This document shows positions 1 through 12,941 of a stretch of 64,000 bases of DNA, in pieces (the stretch's first letter is position 1; each line of letters opens with the position of its first letter). The notes below the pieces were generated by a model. It did no database searches. It was not told where the DNA came from and saw only the letters and a list, made by a program, of their open reading frames with translations. Made by a program: the position numbers and the translations under genes. The stretch covers positions 10,990,854 through 11,054,853 of the forward strand of contig JACGWO010000001.1 of the NCBI GenBank assembly GCA_034509735.1. Reading direction: 5' to 3'. Source of the stretch: Sesamum alatum (lineage: Eukaryota; Streptophyta; Magnoliopsida; Lamiales; Pedaliaceae).

Positions 1-64
1 TCCAGTGTAAATTATATTCCTAGAATGCAACATCAATAGTCTATTGCAATCCGAGGTGAGAAGA

Positions 65-2662
65 ATGATTGGCGGTCGTAGAGAGAGTGGCTTGAGGAAG
101 AAAGACGGCGGAGGTGGCGGCCAGTCGTTTTGCCGATCGAGAATCGCCGCCGCGATCTTCGTCGGAATATTCCTTGGCGGTGTTTTCGCCTTCTTTTACC
201 CCGATGGATTTTTTGTCACATCGCCTTCGGTTCACCACTCCGTCGCCAACTCCGATTCCGAGGTACGACTTTCTATTATTCATTTCCTCATACTCGTACA
301 TGTTGTATTCTGAAATTTCGTCGAGCCTTGACTGGAAAATGTGCGTTTGACTTCGAAATCTGCTACTGATGCGCTATGGACATGTAAATAAAGTTTAGCA
401 TGATATTAATGCTGATGTTTTGTAGCTTATGATTTTAATCGATAATGATTACATGCCAAGACTTTCGAAATGTTGCTTTCTGTTACTGCTTCGAATAACT
501 CAATCCGGCTTTGCTGCTGACCGAGAATTTAATGAGTAAATTGTAGGAGTAAAAGCTTCTGTTGCATCTTAGGAAGTGAATGTTTGCTGATTTTAGAATT
601 TCTATTTCATGTATTGAAGTGCTATTTGATGGCATTTGGAGTCTGCAAATTGATTGTTATGTCCCAAAAGAACAAAAAAAGTGGAAAAAAATCCAAAAAG
701 GAAAGATAGAGAAAGTTTGTAAAACTCATTTTTCTGCTCCGGAGACAAAAAAAAAAAAGAAAAAAAACCTACAGTGAAGGTAAATCTAATAAACTCATTC
801 TTCTGTTAAAAGAGAGAGAGGGTGATGGTGATGGTGAAGCGGATAAAACAGGAAGAAAACGCATGATTTTTGTGAACTTGGTGGCCATATATGAAACATA
901 AAATATTATTGTTGACTCACACTGTTAAAAAAAGAAGAACCAACACTACGAAGCATGTACATGATAAGAGGTTTCTGGCTAGGCTTCCATATTATGATAT
1001 CATGGAAAGTTTCAGTTCTCATCAATCGCTGAAGTTTGAAGAAATGAACCTAACAGTTCACTTCTTATACGTGCATTCAGTGTTGTGGAGGCATCCACAT
1101 GGTTCTGCTTGTGATATTCCTAAAAAATGTTGGCAGACATTTTGTGTATGAAAAGGTTTCTAGTGTGTAGTTTTGTTTGAGGCCATGTGACTTGTGTCTT
1201 AGTTATCATGTAGCGAAGGAAATGAGTGCTATGTGGTACAACGAAATAAAAATGCTTGTTCATTTGACATCATGCCTGAGCTTTTTCCTAAATTGTATTA
1301 ATTCTGAAAGGGTTGATAAAATGAGTTCGCACCAACTAGCTGGCATTGCGCGAAAGAGATTTGAATAATATGTTCTATTGAGGTTCAACCTCTGTGTCTT
1401 ACCAATCTGTTTCTATGCTTCTCTAACATTGCCTCAGTATTTGGTTATTTTGCCTAGTTTTGAGGCATTTGTTTCATAACTATTAGGTTGTCAACTTAAT
1501 TTCATCCATAAAACAATCTGTCTTAGGTTATTACCTCTTCTTGCGCGTCATCAGAACGCATCAACATGTTAAAATCAGAGTTCATTGCTGCTTCAGAGAA
1601 AAATGCACGGTTAAAAATGCAAATTAGGGAGTTGACTGAGAAGCTTCTGCTGGCAGAACAAAGGAAGGATAATGCACAGAAACAGGTGTTGGTGTTAGGT
1701 GAACAGCAAAAAGCTGGGCCGTTTGGCACTGTTAAGGGATCACGAACTAACCCTACAGTTGTACCCGACGAGTCTGTCAACCCAAGATTGGCCAAGATAC
1801 TGGAGAAAGTTGCTCTGCATCGTGAACTTATTGTCACACTTGCAAATTCCAATGTTAAGGACATGTTGGAGCTGTGGTTCACAAATATCAAAAGGGTGGG
1901 CATACCTAATTACTTGGTTTTTGCTTTGGATGAGGAAATTGCCACTTTCTGCGAATCAAATGATGTTCCGGTATATAAAAGAGACGATGATGAAGTCAAA
2001 AGAGACCAAGATAAAAATTTCGAATCCATTGCAAGAACAGGAGGAAATCATGCTGTCTCGGATTAAAATTCCGAATCTTGAGGGAGTTCTTGCAGCTTGG
2101 TTATAGCGTTCTGCTCTCAGATGTCGACATAATCTACTTACAAAATCCATTCTATCATCTTTACAGGGACTCAGATGTGGAGTCCATGACCGATGGTCAC
2201 AATAACATGACGGCTTATGGATTCGACGACGTTTTCGATGAGCCTACAATGGGTTGGGCAAGGTATGCTCATACAATGAGGTTATGGGTTTATAATTCAG
2301 GGTTCTTTTATATAAGACCTACAATCCCCTCTATAGAGCTTTTAGATCGAGTGGCTGGTCGGCTGGCTCGAGAGAATGCATGGGACCAAGCAGTCTTCAA
2401 TGAGGAGCTTTTCTTCCCGTCATGTCCTGGTTATGAGGGGCTTCACGCTTCCAGAAGAACTATGGATTACTATCTGTTCATGAATAGTAAAGTTCTCTTC
2501 AAAACCGTAAGGAAAGACTCTCAACTCAGCAAGCTTAAACCAGTAATAATTCATGTCAATTATCACCCAGACAAGTTTCCACGAATGAAAGCAGTTGTTG
2601 ATTACTATGTGAATGGGAAGCAAGATGCTTTGGATCCCTTCCCTGATGGTTCAGATTGGTAA
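65..2662 (+). CDS. RRA: RRA-type arabinosyltransferase (GT77), frameshifted
   Basis: Exons are 65-262 and 1527-2662, joined in phase 0 across a 1.26 kb GT-AG intron. The family (REDUCED RESIDUAL ARABINOSE, GT77) adds arabinose to hydroxyproline-linked arabinans of extensins in the Golgi. The start at 65 gives a short basic cytosolic tail, then one membrane anchor at about residues 27-48, as expected for a type II Golgi enzyme. A coiled stem region and the nucleotide-sugar-transferase domain follow, with the DVD metal-binding motif in LLSDVDIIY. The reading frame breaks at about 2060: a single G appears to be missing, so translation as given stops at 2064-2066 after 245 residues, before the DVD motif. 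The correct downstream frame then runs intact to TAA at 2660-2662 and would give about 444 residues, a normal family length. Either a sequencing/assembly indel or a real null allele explains this. Family identity is secure; functional state is open. Confidence 0.9.
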
Positions 2663-3066
2663 GTGACTTCGTACTTGACTGAAAATGCTGCAATGCTGTT
2701 GACCAAGAAAACTGGAGGATTATTGATAGCTTCTTACAGCACATGTAAGTTTTCTTGAAACTACCTGAGATTATTGAATGTTGTTCTGCAGATTACCTGT
2801 TATTTAATGTTCTAGTTGACGTAGGATACTACATTGTGTGGCAAGCTGCACGGCTTTTTGATTCTGAAGAATTTCTGGGAATTGATGCAGTAGAAATACA
2901 TTTCGGGTGGAATTTCTTTTAGTGCATTACGCACCATGAAAGTCCTATTCAACTCAATTGACACACAACAGACTATTTTGTAGGGATTTGTATAAACTTC
3001 AAGTTCAAATTTTTTCTTTTGGCTTGTGATTTTGGCAGTTAACTATACAACCAGCAGATATTTCCA

Positions 3067-6000
3067 TTACTCTTTATCCAATCCAATGACCTGTGCATTT
3101 GCCTCACTCATGCATGATTCACTTGGTGTTCCTGTTCGTTGACAGCTCCGTTCATACTCTGTTTGAAGATCGTTATCTGGATTCTTTGCTTCAAGAGTGT
3201 CTATTACACATTGTTCACACATCTTCTTTAGCTCATCCTGCGGAAGGATATCAATGCAATTAGTAGACAGCATATAACACCAAAGAAAACACACTCAATT
3301 ACACAGAAGAGCGATTCAATCTGACAGTAAACCAGCATTAAAAATGGAGGATTAGAAAAGAAGTACAATGCAGAGAGTCAACCATTAAAAGTCTGTTGGC
3401 ATCTCTAAGCTTTATACACTTGTTAGCACGCTTCTGCAATTGACAACTTAGCATGAAAGTTTCCTGGCTCAGTTCAGCCACCTTAGCTTTCAAGGAATCA
3501 CGATATTCCTGAGTACAAAAAGAGAAGTATGTTATCCCTGAAAATACAATTTGAAAAGGTTTCAAAGAAAAGCATGAATTTCTTACAGGATTAGTTTTCA
3601 ATCGAAATGAACAACACAGTTTTATTTAGATAAAGAACCTCAACCTGTCTAGTAATAGGAAGTGCGAACCAGACACAAAAATGAAGTGAAAGCCTTTGAA
3701 AAGTCACGTCCATTCTTTAGTTACTATTATTTTAGCAACCTAGTAAAGAAAGTAATCAGGTCGTGGCAATTTTCTGTTCGATATTCTATGGCTTGAGATT
3801 CTCATTGGCTCTTTTCCCCGTTCTCGTCCATCCTGCTTTCCCAGAAAAGCTTGATGAATAAATCAAACTCTAATACAACCATCACATAATGATTACTTTT
3901 GGCTGATCTTTAGTAGTTAATTGTCAGTAATAAACAGGCTGATCTATAGTAGCAATTTGTCAGGAAAAGAAAATATGAGGAGAAAGTTACACAAGTGCTA
4001 ATAATGTAAGAACGACGAGAAATGGTGATGAAAACATACTCAGTGCTGCGTTAGTTGGCCATAAAGAGTAGGGAATACCATGAGGAAAAAGTTTTCGGAA
4101 CTTTCAGTATAGTTCTTTATACAACAGGTATAAGGGCAGATGAATGAAGCAATCATTTAAGTAGAAATGGATTAAGTTTAACTGATATCTGAGAGTAGAC
4201 CATTTACCCACGAAAATCTTTTGTTGAAATTGTGTTTTTAAGTTCAATTGTGTAAGAACTAGGTACACATCCAAGTGCCAACCACCTCAATGTCTTGAAT
4301 ATTATGCCAGTTTTTCTTAAAATATGGCTTTATGCATTTGTTGATCTATGAATCTACCTGTTATGTTCATAAAACCGAATTTTCACCTGGACTGAAGCTG
4401 AAGCTATGAGTACAAACTGTATCAGGAAGCATGGACAGTAATCTTGAAAGAGAAGTGCTTAGTTAATATGCAGTTGAACAATTTTTTCAGGCAAGTGCCT
4501 TCCTGTGAGTCAAGAGATGGATCCTGTCTCACCTTGACTTCAGGTCCAGTATGTAGTATTGATTTCAGAGTGGGCGCCAGACAACCCTCTTGGTCTGCAA
4601 CATGACAAATTAAATGTCAAGAAACATTTTGTGAAGCAAAAGTATGCAATCTCGCATCCTACCTTCTTGCGCTATTTGATTACCTGAGCTCTTCTGACTT
4701 CCAGTGAATTGCTGAAAAGAGAAGAAACATGTTAAGTAAATAAGTGACGGCAGTCATACATAACCATTTTGGACGAGATTTCCACTATTGAAAGTTAATG
4801 ATAGTTGTAAGAAGCTACACATTCCAAGTTATTACATGGTCCAAGTGATGAAGTATTTTTTAACAAAAATAAGGACAAAAGACTTGGCTGAAGATTGTAA
4901 ATATGAAAACACACACACTTACCTTCGGAGGAGCTTGATAATCTATTTGATCTGCTGATCCGGATTTTCTGAATTAAGGTCATTCCAAAATCAGAGTTAG
5001 AAACCAAAGACCTGAAGAATTTATGATTTCCTTAAAGATAAGTCAATAAACCATGAAGGAACATTAAATAAAAAAACTAAATATGATGAGGACGAGAGGA
5101 GCATATTGAACAAAACAAAGTTATAAGGGTGGTGAATGAAATGTGAATAATTGATCATCAGAAGCTAAATCACCTTTTTGGAGAACCATTTTTTCTGGGA
5201 CCTGTAGATTTCTTTACATCCTTTTCCATTCGCTTACATTTTTTCCCCAAGTACCACTTCCTGACAGACGATCTTTCTTCAGGCCCTGAACTCATTGACT
5301 CTAAACCCTGACCATAAGGGGCAAAACTCTGTTAGATCTGAATGTAACTTGATTGGTCAACTTATTCAGCATTCGTACAAGCGTGCGGATTTCAACATTG
5401 AGAGCACATAACTATACGGAAACAAAAAGGGAATATGATTTAACACATCAGCTGCGTTCTAATCGCTTGCAAGTTCATGGAAACCTTGCCATGTAAAGAG
5501 GGAAGAAAGAACCTGAGTTTTTGTATCTTGGATGGAAACTTTAACCCTTTTCCTTTCTTTGCTAGGTTCCATTTCCGAGGATTGTTTGCATTTCACCTCT
5601 GCATTCCCACTCTCTAAAGCTCGCTGGGGGAGGAACTTAGTTTCCACCCACAAACCAGAATCTTACCAATAGACTGATATGATGCTATTACTTCTGTAAC
5701 AATGCAAGATGCAATCAGACTAATGAATTAACTCAAAGAAACAACAAGAGTAACTGAATCGTAATTTCTCCAATATTAGTTTGCCAAATTAACATAGAAC
5801 TATTAGAATCTAATAATACAGAACAAGGCTCTAAGAAGTATGCATATCACAAATGCAGTCTGAATAACAAGCAGATGCAAATTTATCTCGTCATACATTA
5901 TATATATATATTTAAACTTTAAACTACACACAATTAAACATTTGAAATTTGTGAAACTGAACTGGTTGAACCATTGTTGGACTGAGTTTAAAAATATAAT

Positions 6001-7089
6001 CATTTTTCACTCCTATAAACTCCTTATGAACTTTTAAGCTTCAACCAACTCAAAGCAAAAAACAAACAAAAACGAAATATAGAAACTCCAGTGCTCAGTA
6101 GCATATTTCCTCAGCATGGCGATAGAAATCAAACACAATAATTCAGAACATAAAATTAGCAATCAATACAGGAGGAATTTATGTGGTTCACCAAAATCTG
6201 GCTTTATCCACAGTAGGTTCTGTATCAGAGAAGAATTAGGAAGGGATAAAATTACAGCTGGAAAATAGAAAAGCTCTAGTACTGTACCATTAGCAACTAA
6301 CAAGCAAAATCTTATCCTATGCCTTAACGATTTTAAGATACTGTGACAGTATCAAGCAATCTTTCCGATGGACTAATTTTATGTGGCAGTTTATATCAGA
6401 GATCGTGCTTAAAAATCAAAATCACTTCCAGAACTCATCTTACTGTAAATCATCAATTTATTGTTAAATGCCGAACGGATCTGGAACTTAGTGCAAACTT
6501 AAACAACCAATAATGTACCAAAATTCTCAATAAAATTGCACTGGTTAACTAAACGACAATACTGAATCACTGATCCTGGTTCTGAATTCACACGAACAGT
6601 TAAATTTAATTGAGCTATGCCGAACTGATGCAATTAGTCCAAAAACTAGAACACTCAATCCGTCAAAATCTGGAGAAGTCCTTGTACAGAGCTTTCGCCT
6701 GGCTCCATTCAAGAATATAAATCAAATTCAAGGATTCATAATATCAAAACCGCAACAAAACGACATAATTACTTGTAACAAAAAAAAAAGAAAGTAAAAG
6801 TTAACTAACTCAATCCAAAAGGAGAAGATGAAATAGTTAACCAACAAACTCCAAAGTTGATCACGTGTTTTCTCAACGTGCAAGATCAAACCAACTTAGT
6901 TTCATCAACATCAGGTTACGCACACATACACACAGTAAACACACCACACAAACACATATGTATTTACGTATGTATGCATATTTCATGTATAAACAGAGTA
7001 AGAGGGGAAACACGATAGAAAGCAATGTGGAGAGAGAGAGAGAGAGAGAGAGAGGAGACCTGCACTGAATGCCGATGGCGCCAAAGCAT
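3067..7089 (-). CDS. unrecognised coiled-coil protein, 8 exons
   Basis: Exons read on the minus strand are 7089-7060, 5623-5513, 5307-5174, 4968-4923, 4711-4663, 4594-4533, 3508-3383 and 3237-3067. All junctions are GT-AG and phases close, giving about 242 residues. I do not recognise the family. The middle is basic and lysine-rich (GKKCKRMEKDVKKSTGPRK), suggesting a nuclear or nucleic-acid-binding protein. Residues coded by the last two exons form a probable coiled coil (from EYRDSLKAKVAEL to DELKKMCEQC) followed by an acidic, polar tail. The first exon codes only ten residues, so the true start might instead be the ATG of MEPSKERKR in exon 2. The fifth exon has an alternative in-phase donor at 4684. 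The gene is convergent with RRA, the 3' ends being about 400 bp apart. A GA-repeat lies just inside intron 1, and TGGGCC-type elements lie upstream. Confidence 0.7.
7031..7054. repeat. (GA)n microsatellite in intron 1
   Basis: About twelve GA units sit directly downstream of the exon 1 donor of the minus-strand coiled-coil gene (CT-repeat on the transcribed strand). CT/GA tracts near transcription starts are common in plant promoters and may bind GAGA-type factors; that role is inference. Confidence 0.9.
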
Positions 7090-7214
7090 ATTTTGAGTTG
7101 ATTTCTTTTTGCCGTGAAATACTTATAGTTACTGGTAATCAACGGTGCAACCTCCATTATTTCGCATCTACGGTTCACATCACAGGATCCAGTTTTCCCT
7201 TTACGATTCTCCAC

Positions 7215-7290
7215 TCTCTTACTGGGCCTAATTGGGCTTGCCCATTATCTACTGTCGAAGGCCCAATTAAATCGGGCTTTAGATAATACG
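7215..7290. promoter_or_regulatory. site II (TGGGCC/GGCCCA) cluster upstream of the coiled-coil gene
   Basis: Within 75 bp there are TGGGCC at 7223-7228, TTGGGCTT, GCCCAT, GGCCCAAT at 7260-7267 and CGGGCTT. Such site II/UP1 elements (TGGGCY, GGCCCAW) are typical of promoters of growth-related and ribosomal genes and are bound by TCP factors. The cluster lies about 130-200 bp upstream of the ATG at 7089, so it fits as the proximal promoter of the minus-strand gene. Confidence 0.6.
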
Positions 7291-7342
7291 TCTACCAATT
7301 AACTCGTAACTCTTTTCATTCAATCTTTACTAAAATTAAATT

Positions 7343-7623
7343 AGGGATAATTACATTTACACCCTTAACTTATAATCTATTTACACAAATCACTCCTGCC
7401 ATTTGCATAATTATAAACATCACTCTTGATAGCCAAAACATAGAGATAATTTGTGTAATAATATCGATACTTTTGAGGGATGTAAGTGTAATTTTCTAAA
7501 AAATAGGGGTGGTTTTTGTAAATAGTGTTTATATTTTTAGTGGGTGTATGTGTAATTATTCAAAAGGCGTGAGTGATTTGTGTAAACAAACTATAGGTTA
7601 GGGGGTGTAAATATAATTATTCT
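7343..7623. mobile_element. Mutator-type MITE, family A, with 9-bp target duplication
   Basis: A 281-bp element begins AGGGATAATTACATTTACAC and ends with its imperfect inverted copy, with long inverted arms of roughly 60-70 bp. It is flanked by a perfect 9-bp direct repeat AATTAAATT (7334-7342 and 7624-7632). A 9-bp target duplication is characteristic of Mutator-like elements. A degraded relative is at 56074-56349. It has no coding capacity. Confidence 0.8.
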
Positions 7624-7632
7624 AATTAAATT

Positions 7633-8950
7633 TAATAGATATATTATATATTAAAAACTTATTTTATGTTGTTGAATTTTAGTTTAATTAAATTATTCAA
7701 TAATAATGTGAACTACAACAATAATCTTATTTTTTATTTATTTATAGGGTGTTTGCAAATATTAAAAATAAACATTTATGAGCTTATTATTGAAAAAAAT
7801 ATCATGTTTTAAAAATTTTACTTTTGAATTATTTAATTAAATTGATTTAAATAAAAAACTATTACAACTTCCTATCAATTTCCAGAGCTTACTAGTAAGA
7901 TTATAATTTTAAATTATTTTTTCAACAACTTTTGCCCACTTCTAACTTCTATTTCAAATACTTCAAATGCTACTTCTACTTAACTTACACCAAATTTCAT
8001 GATAGTATTGTGTAATTATTCTTAATAAATAATTAAAAAGGCAATTATTCATTCCAAAAAAGAAAAAATAAATAAAAGGCAACGATTCTTTTGGTGGATG
8101 AAAATGACAAAAAGCACACAATCTCCAAGAATGTGGCCCTTGGAGGGGATATGGGTTTCTTTGGAGAAAGAAAGAATGTCAATCATTATTCACCACAGGT
8201 AGCAATCTATTACTTTTCACTCTTTGGATCTTTCTGAATTCAAAGGGCGAAATTCGTCTTTATCTTCAACTTCCTACTCAATTTATTCACATATTTGAAA
8301 GAGGGAACAAAAAGACCATAGATTTGAAAGATAGTATGTATTTTTCCATAATATATATATATATATACATATATTTATTTATCAATAATGTTGTAGTCAT
8401 CTGAATAAATTTGAAGTCACAAAATCAAATTCGTACAGGACGTGTAAGTATTTATCTCATCTTATATAATTGTTTATATCACTTTATGTGAATTACTGTA
8501 ATATTCTTTATATTAATATATTAATTGAATTGATATATACAATCATACGCGTGACTACAACTTTGAAAATAAAGTAAAAAAGAGATACATATTTACACAA
8601 TAATTGCTCAATAATGGACGAATTGAAATTATTTATTTGTATTTCAATTACTGACTTGATGTTTATACTTAAACTCCATATTATGTAAAATAACACAAAA
8701 ACTCAATCAAAAATACAAACATAGGTTCAAACAATAAAAGAAAAAAAGAAGAAGTGAAGTTCCACATTATCTTGAATCCTTCTCTGTATTATTTCTGAAA
8801 GAAATTGGAAATAGGAATGTCAACAGTCAAGTTGAAATTACAGGTCAACTTTTTTTCTCCACCTTTAAAGATTGTTTATATTCTTTTCTTGGCCTTTGAA
8901 CTAGGCTTTGAATTGAATGAACAAAAAGGGACAGCTGTGCAGTCTGATTT
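7633..8950. other. AT-rich spacer, promoter side of the deSI-like gene
   Basis: No coding exon is supported. It holds an AT microsatellite at about 8349-8366 and several T/A-rich stretches. The last 200 bp before 9000 probably contain the promoter of the plus-strand deSI-like gene. A CA-repeat follows at about 9038-9052. Confidence 0.6.
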
Positions 8951-9169
8951 TTTGTACTATTTTCCTCTTTCGCAGAATCTCGCTCTGCAGCCTTAGCTAC
9001 AAACACCTGCAAAAATAATAATGCGCGTGTTTCAGGCACACACACACACATACACTCCACTTTCATGTGCATAATCTGCCGCGAGAGCGGTGGCCTTTTG
9101 CTTTTGGCGTTGTGGGCAAGGCTTCTTCGCTTTCTTCTTTTGATAATGACTGCTATTTTTTTGAGTAAG

Positions 9170-10902
9170 GTAAGAGTTTGATATGTATGGGGTTTCTTTT
9201 CTCATTCCGAGTATATGAATCTTGCTTTTGTTTATTTCTTAATATGTTTTGTGCGCAAGAATTTTCCTTTTCCTTGCACTAGCTGCATTCTTTTCTTGGA
9301 AGATTTACTTAGATTTTTTGGTCTTTTCTTTTTCTGCTTGTTACTTTTGTGAAGTGTATTACTAGCGTTGTTAAAGATTTTTCATATGGGTTTTAGATCC
9401 ACATTCTTGTTTTTTTCCTTTATTGCTTCTTCTGGTGGAGAAAGCTTCAGTTTTCTATTGTTTTTTGGAAGTCTATTACCTGGGGACAAAGCAATGATGG
9501 GATTTTAATGTTCTTTTTCTTTAGGCTGCATCTTTTCATAATTTCAAGCTTCTTCTTTATCAATTTGATCATTGGTTGCTGGATTTGTTTGAATTCGTGA
9601 GGAATAATTGATGGTGATGTACTATATTTTCTGAGGTAAAGGCAAATTCACACTTGAATTTGGATGTTTAGAGATCTTGGCTTCTCATATCAGCGAAAAT
9701 GATGCTTTGATCTGAGTTTAGAGAAAGTTGGCTTGTGTTAGTCTGTTGAATATTTATAATTGTGATCTTTCAGCTTACTACCAACAACGAAAATGACTAT
9801 GTACCCAAAGAAGTTGCTATTCTGCCTCAGTTCTTATCTTTTGTTATACCCTTTTTAATGAGGAACCAACTGCGTATTTTGACAGCGAAACGAAACGATC
9901 CATACTTCAGTATTTGGATTAAAAACTTTGGCATACTGATGGTTTGAATGTTACAACTCAAAGAAGGGAACATTAGATTTTGGTGTGAGGAGTTCTTGAT
10001 ACAGGGAATTATACTTAAGTTTTATTCTTCTTTTAGGCTTTGCTGGTGTATATGAAATTTACATTTGCTCGTTAAACGCATCTCTTCGTGACAGTTCTTG
10101 TTTAGGAATTCAGTATAGACATAAGCCATTTCAGGATTGGATCTTTCTGTGAAGGGAGACAAGAATGAAAAACAGTTGGACATCATATGTCATGAGGGTG
10201 TGCTGTTTGACTTAGCTTTTTTCACTTTCAGTATTATGATAATTAGAGCCTTTTGTTTTTAGATCTTTTGACGGGTTTGGCCCACGACGAAAATCATAGA
10301 TTACTAGTTATGTCTGCATATCGATATTCATCAAGTATCTGAAATATGTACCATTTAAGCAAAAAAGAAAGAATCTGAAGTCAAGCTATTAATTTGATTT
10401 GTTACTTTTTATGCCTTGGTATTTTGTAATTATTCGTATTTATACATTACAATACATAATTGATTGTTCTGATGGCACTCAATCATTAGTTCTACTCTCT
10501 TTTTGATGGTCAAAGTAAGAGGTCAATTCTGGAAGGATAATATTATTTGTATTCTTCTGTTGCAAAAGTCAATTCTAAGAACTTCTAAGAGATGGAAGCA
10601 GTAGTTGGTAATAGTTCCATTAGATTGTTAGATTGCATAATCTAAATAGGATCTCTTATACTACCTCGATTTTGAGTAAGATACCATGCTTGATAAGTAG
10701 ACACATTTGTCAGAGGTCAAATAAATGGAAATAGGAATTTATACTTGTCGATAAATATAAATAGAAATCAGTAAAGGTAAATTAATGCATTTTTTCTTAG
10801 TTACTAAGGATTTGTCCCTTTAAAAGCATGTTTGTCCAGATTTTGTCATGTATTTTTCTTGTAAAAAATTCGAATTCTTGTGTTGATTTAAATTTGCCAC
10901 AG
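9170..10902 (+). other. 5' UTR intron of the deSI-like gene
   Basis: A good donor (GTAAGAG after GAGTAAG, 9170) and acceptor (TTGCCACAG, ending 10902) bracket 1.7 kb of T-rich sequence without a convincing ORF. Long 5' UTR introns often enhance expression in plants. The first-exon limits are inferred, not proven. Confidence 0.55.
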
Positions 10903-10945
10903 GTTGGAACTGGGTATTGAACCATTCCTAGTTTCATCCTCGAAC

Positions 10946-11967
10946 ATGAAATCAAAATTGAAAAATGGCTGGCGATCCATCGTGCCTCTTCATGTGCAAG
11001 GCGAATCAGCCACGAGGTTTTGTGTGTTCCCTAAAGTTAAGTCGGCAAGCTGTAGCCCCGGTGACACTCCTGTTTATCTCAATGTATATGACTTAACTCC
11101 GATCAATGGCTACTTCTACTGGGCTGGCGTTGGCGTCTTTCACTCTGGCGTGGAAGGTAGGCCGATGCTCTAAATTTATGATGTATGTTTGCATAAATCT
11201 TGTCATGGATGCAACTGTTGGTCCCGTTGTGTAAATAAATTATAGTTAATCTGGAAACAAGAAAATCTTTTATGGTGGCTGGCTTTGTGAAAGTCAAATG
11301 CAACACTAGATAAATGCGCGATTGTTTGTCTGTGGCAGTGCACGGAACTGAATATGCTTTTGGAGCTCATGACTATCCTACTAGTGGCGTCTTTGAAGTT
11401 GAACCTCGCCAATGCCCTGGATTCAGATTTCGCAAGTCAATTTTCATGGGCACGACACATTTGAACCGTGACCAAGTTAGAGAATTCATGGAGCACCAAG
11501 CCACAAATTACTATGGTGATTCATATCACTTGGTTGTTAAGAACTGCAACCATTTCTGTGATGACATATGCTACAAGTTGACGGGGAACCGGATCCCAAA
11601 ATGGGTGAACCGGCTAGCGAGGATAGGTACATTTATCATTGCCATATTTGCTTTCTCTTTCCATCAAATGTCCTAAAATTTTGATTTGATTTTCATCAAC
11701 TTTGCCCTTATTATAGGTTCATTCTGCAATTGTATACTCCCGGATTCTCTTAAAACAACTACCGTTGGTCATGATGCAAATTATCAAGATTCAGACTCTG
11801 AGAGAAAGAGCCTAAGAAGCTCTTTAAGCTGCTTCTCCTCAATCTCAATGCACCAAAAAGAGAGAGAAGTATCTATATCATCATTGTTCCTACACTCCCA
11901 CTACAAAGGCTGCCTGCCTCCTTGGGAGTTGAAAAAATCCAGAAGTAAGTCTCTTAAAGAAGGATAG
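10946..11967 (+). CDS. deSI-like PPPDE thiol peptidase
   Basis: Coding exons are 10946-11156, 11339-11626 and 11717-11967 (phases 1 and 1), giving 249 residues. The PPPDE/DUF862 fold of deSI-like cysteine peptidases spans about residues 42-165. These enzymes remove SUMO or ubiquitin-like tags; plant substrates are poorly known. The catalytic pair is visible: His66 in FHSGVE and Cys140 in VKNCNHFCDD. A basic and serine-rich tail of about 80 residues follows, with cysteines near RIGSFCNCILP that could be lipid-modified (inference). A 5' UTR intron probably runs from the donor at 9170 to the acceptor at 10902, so the promoter is near 8950-9050. The ATG at 10946 is the first in exon 2 and suits family length. 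The 3' UTR extends to about 12290 and faces the 3' end of MED13. Confidence 0.9.
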
Positions 11968-12289
11968 AAAACAACCCTTCTTCATAAAGGGGACATTTTT
12001 GTTTCTCTCCCCGTGGATTCCTGCGTCTGTTTTGTTTTTTCATTGCAACGTTATCCCTGAGCCTTGCGGGGGTACAATATTTGTTGAAAGGAATGCTCGA
12101 TCGTGTCTTATATGTCCTTTCGATCCCATATCTTCTGCATTTTGTGTGTATTCTACTCTTCTACTTGTTTTACGATGTATGTGCAGGCAGAATTATCACT
12201 TTGATAGTGACAGAATTTTTGGTGGTGATTTCTTGCTACTTCCATGTTCAGTTAGTTCATGTGTTTTGCAGTAGTTTGTTTTAGATGGT

Positions 12290-12940
12290 GTTTCACTAAG
12301 TTTATTTAAAATATTATTTTATTAAACTTATGCATCTTATGAGATGTTTTTAAAGCTTATATTTACTAGATTATAAGACGTTTTAAACAGGGTTTATGAG
12401 CCAAAGACCCTCTTAATATACAACGATTTTTCCTTTAAATTCAGAAATTTTTTTCATGTATTTTTGTAGTTCTCTTGCAAATCTCTCAATTGCCACAGGT
12501 TGGAACTGAGTCATGAACCATGCATAATAAAATAGAAAAATATAAACTTAATTAAAAAGAAGAAGTAAATAAATCCTCCGAAACAGAACAAGATTAACAA
12601 GGTCAAATTCAGATCAATCATCAATACCAAAAATGGGTGAGTTACATCGAAACATTATTTACAAAATTCATTGTGGGGTTTTTTTGTCCTATGACTACAC
12701 TTCTGGATCTACATACTATCCTGACTATTATGGCTATCCTGATTGATGATCAACAATATGACATTAATGTCTGTCTACTCAACTGTTTTATCTATCCTGA
12801 TGATAAATCCAATGGTGTTTGCTGCTAATCAGCAGGCATGATTGATTACATGCAAATTCCAAGCTACAACTAATTATGCACAGTATCGGGGCTTAAAGGA
12901 ACAGCTCCTCCTGTATGTTACAGCGATCCTTTTAACTTTT
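12290..12940. other. convergent 3' spacer between deSI-like and MED13 genes
   Basis: No exon is supported here. AT-rich sequence holds the 3' UTR ends of both genes. A degraded copy of the deSI-like gene's intron end and exon 2 start lies at about 12455-12522 (see findings). Confidence 0.6.
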
Positions 12941-12941
12941 C

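Noticed and set aside
8508..9072. Small ORFs in the spacer before the deSI-like gene
   Set aside because: Short, no splice or domain support; they overlap the likely promoter and 5' UTR.
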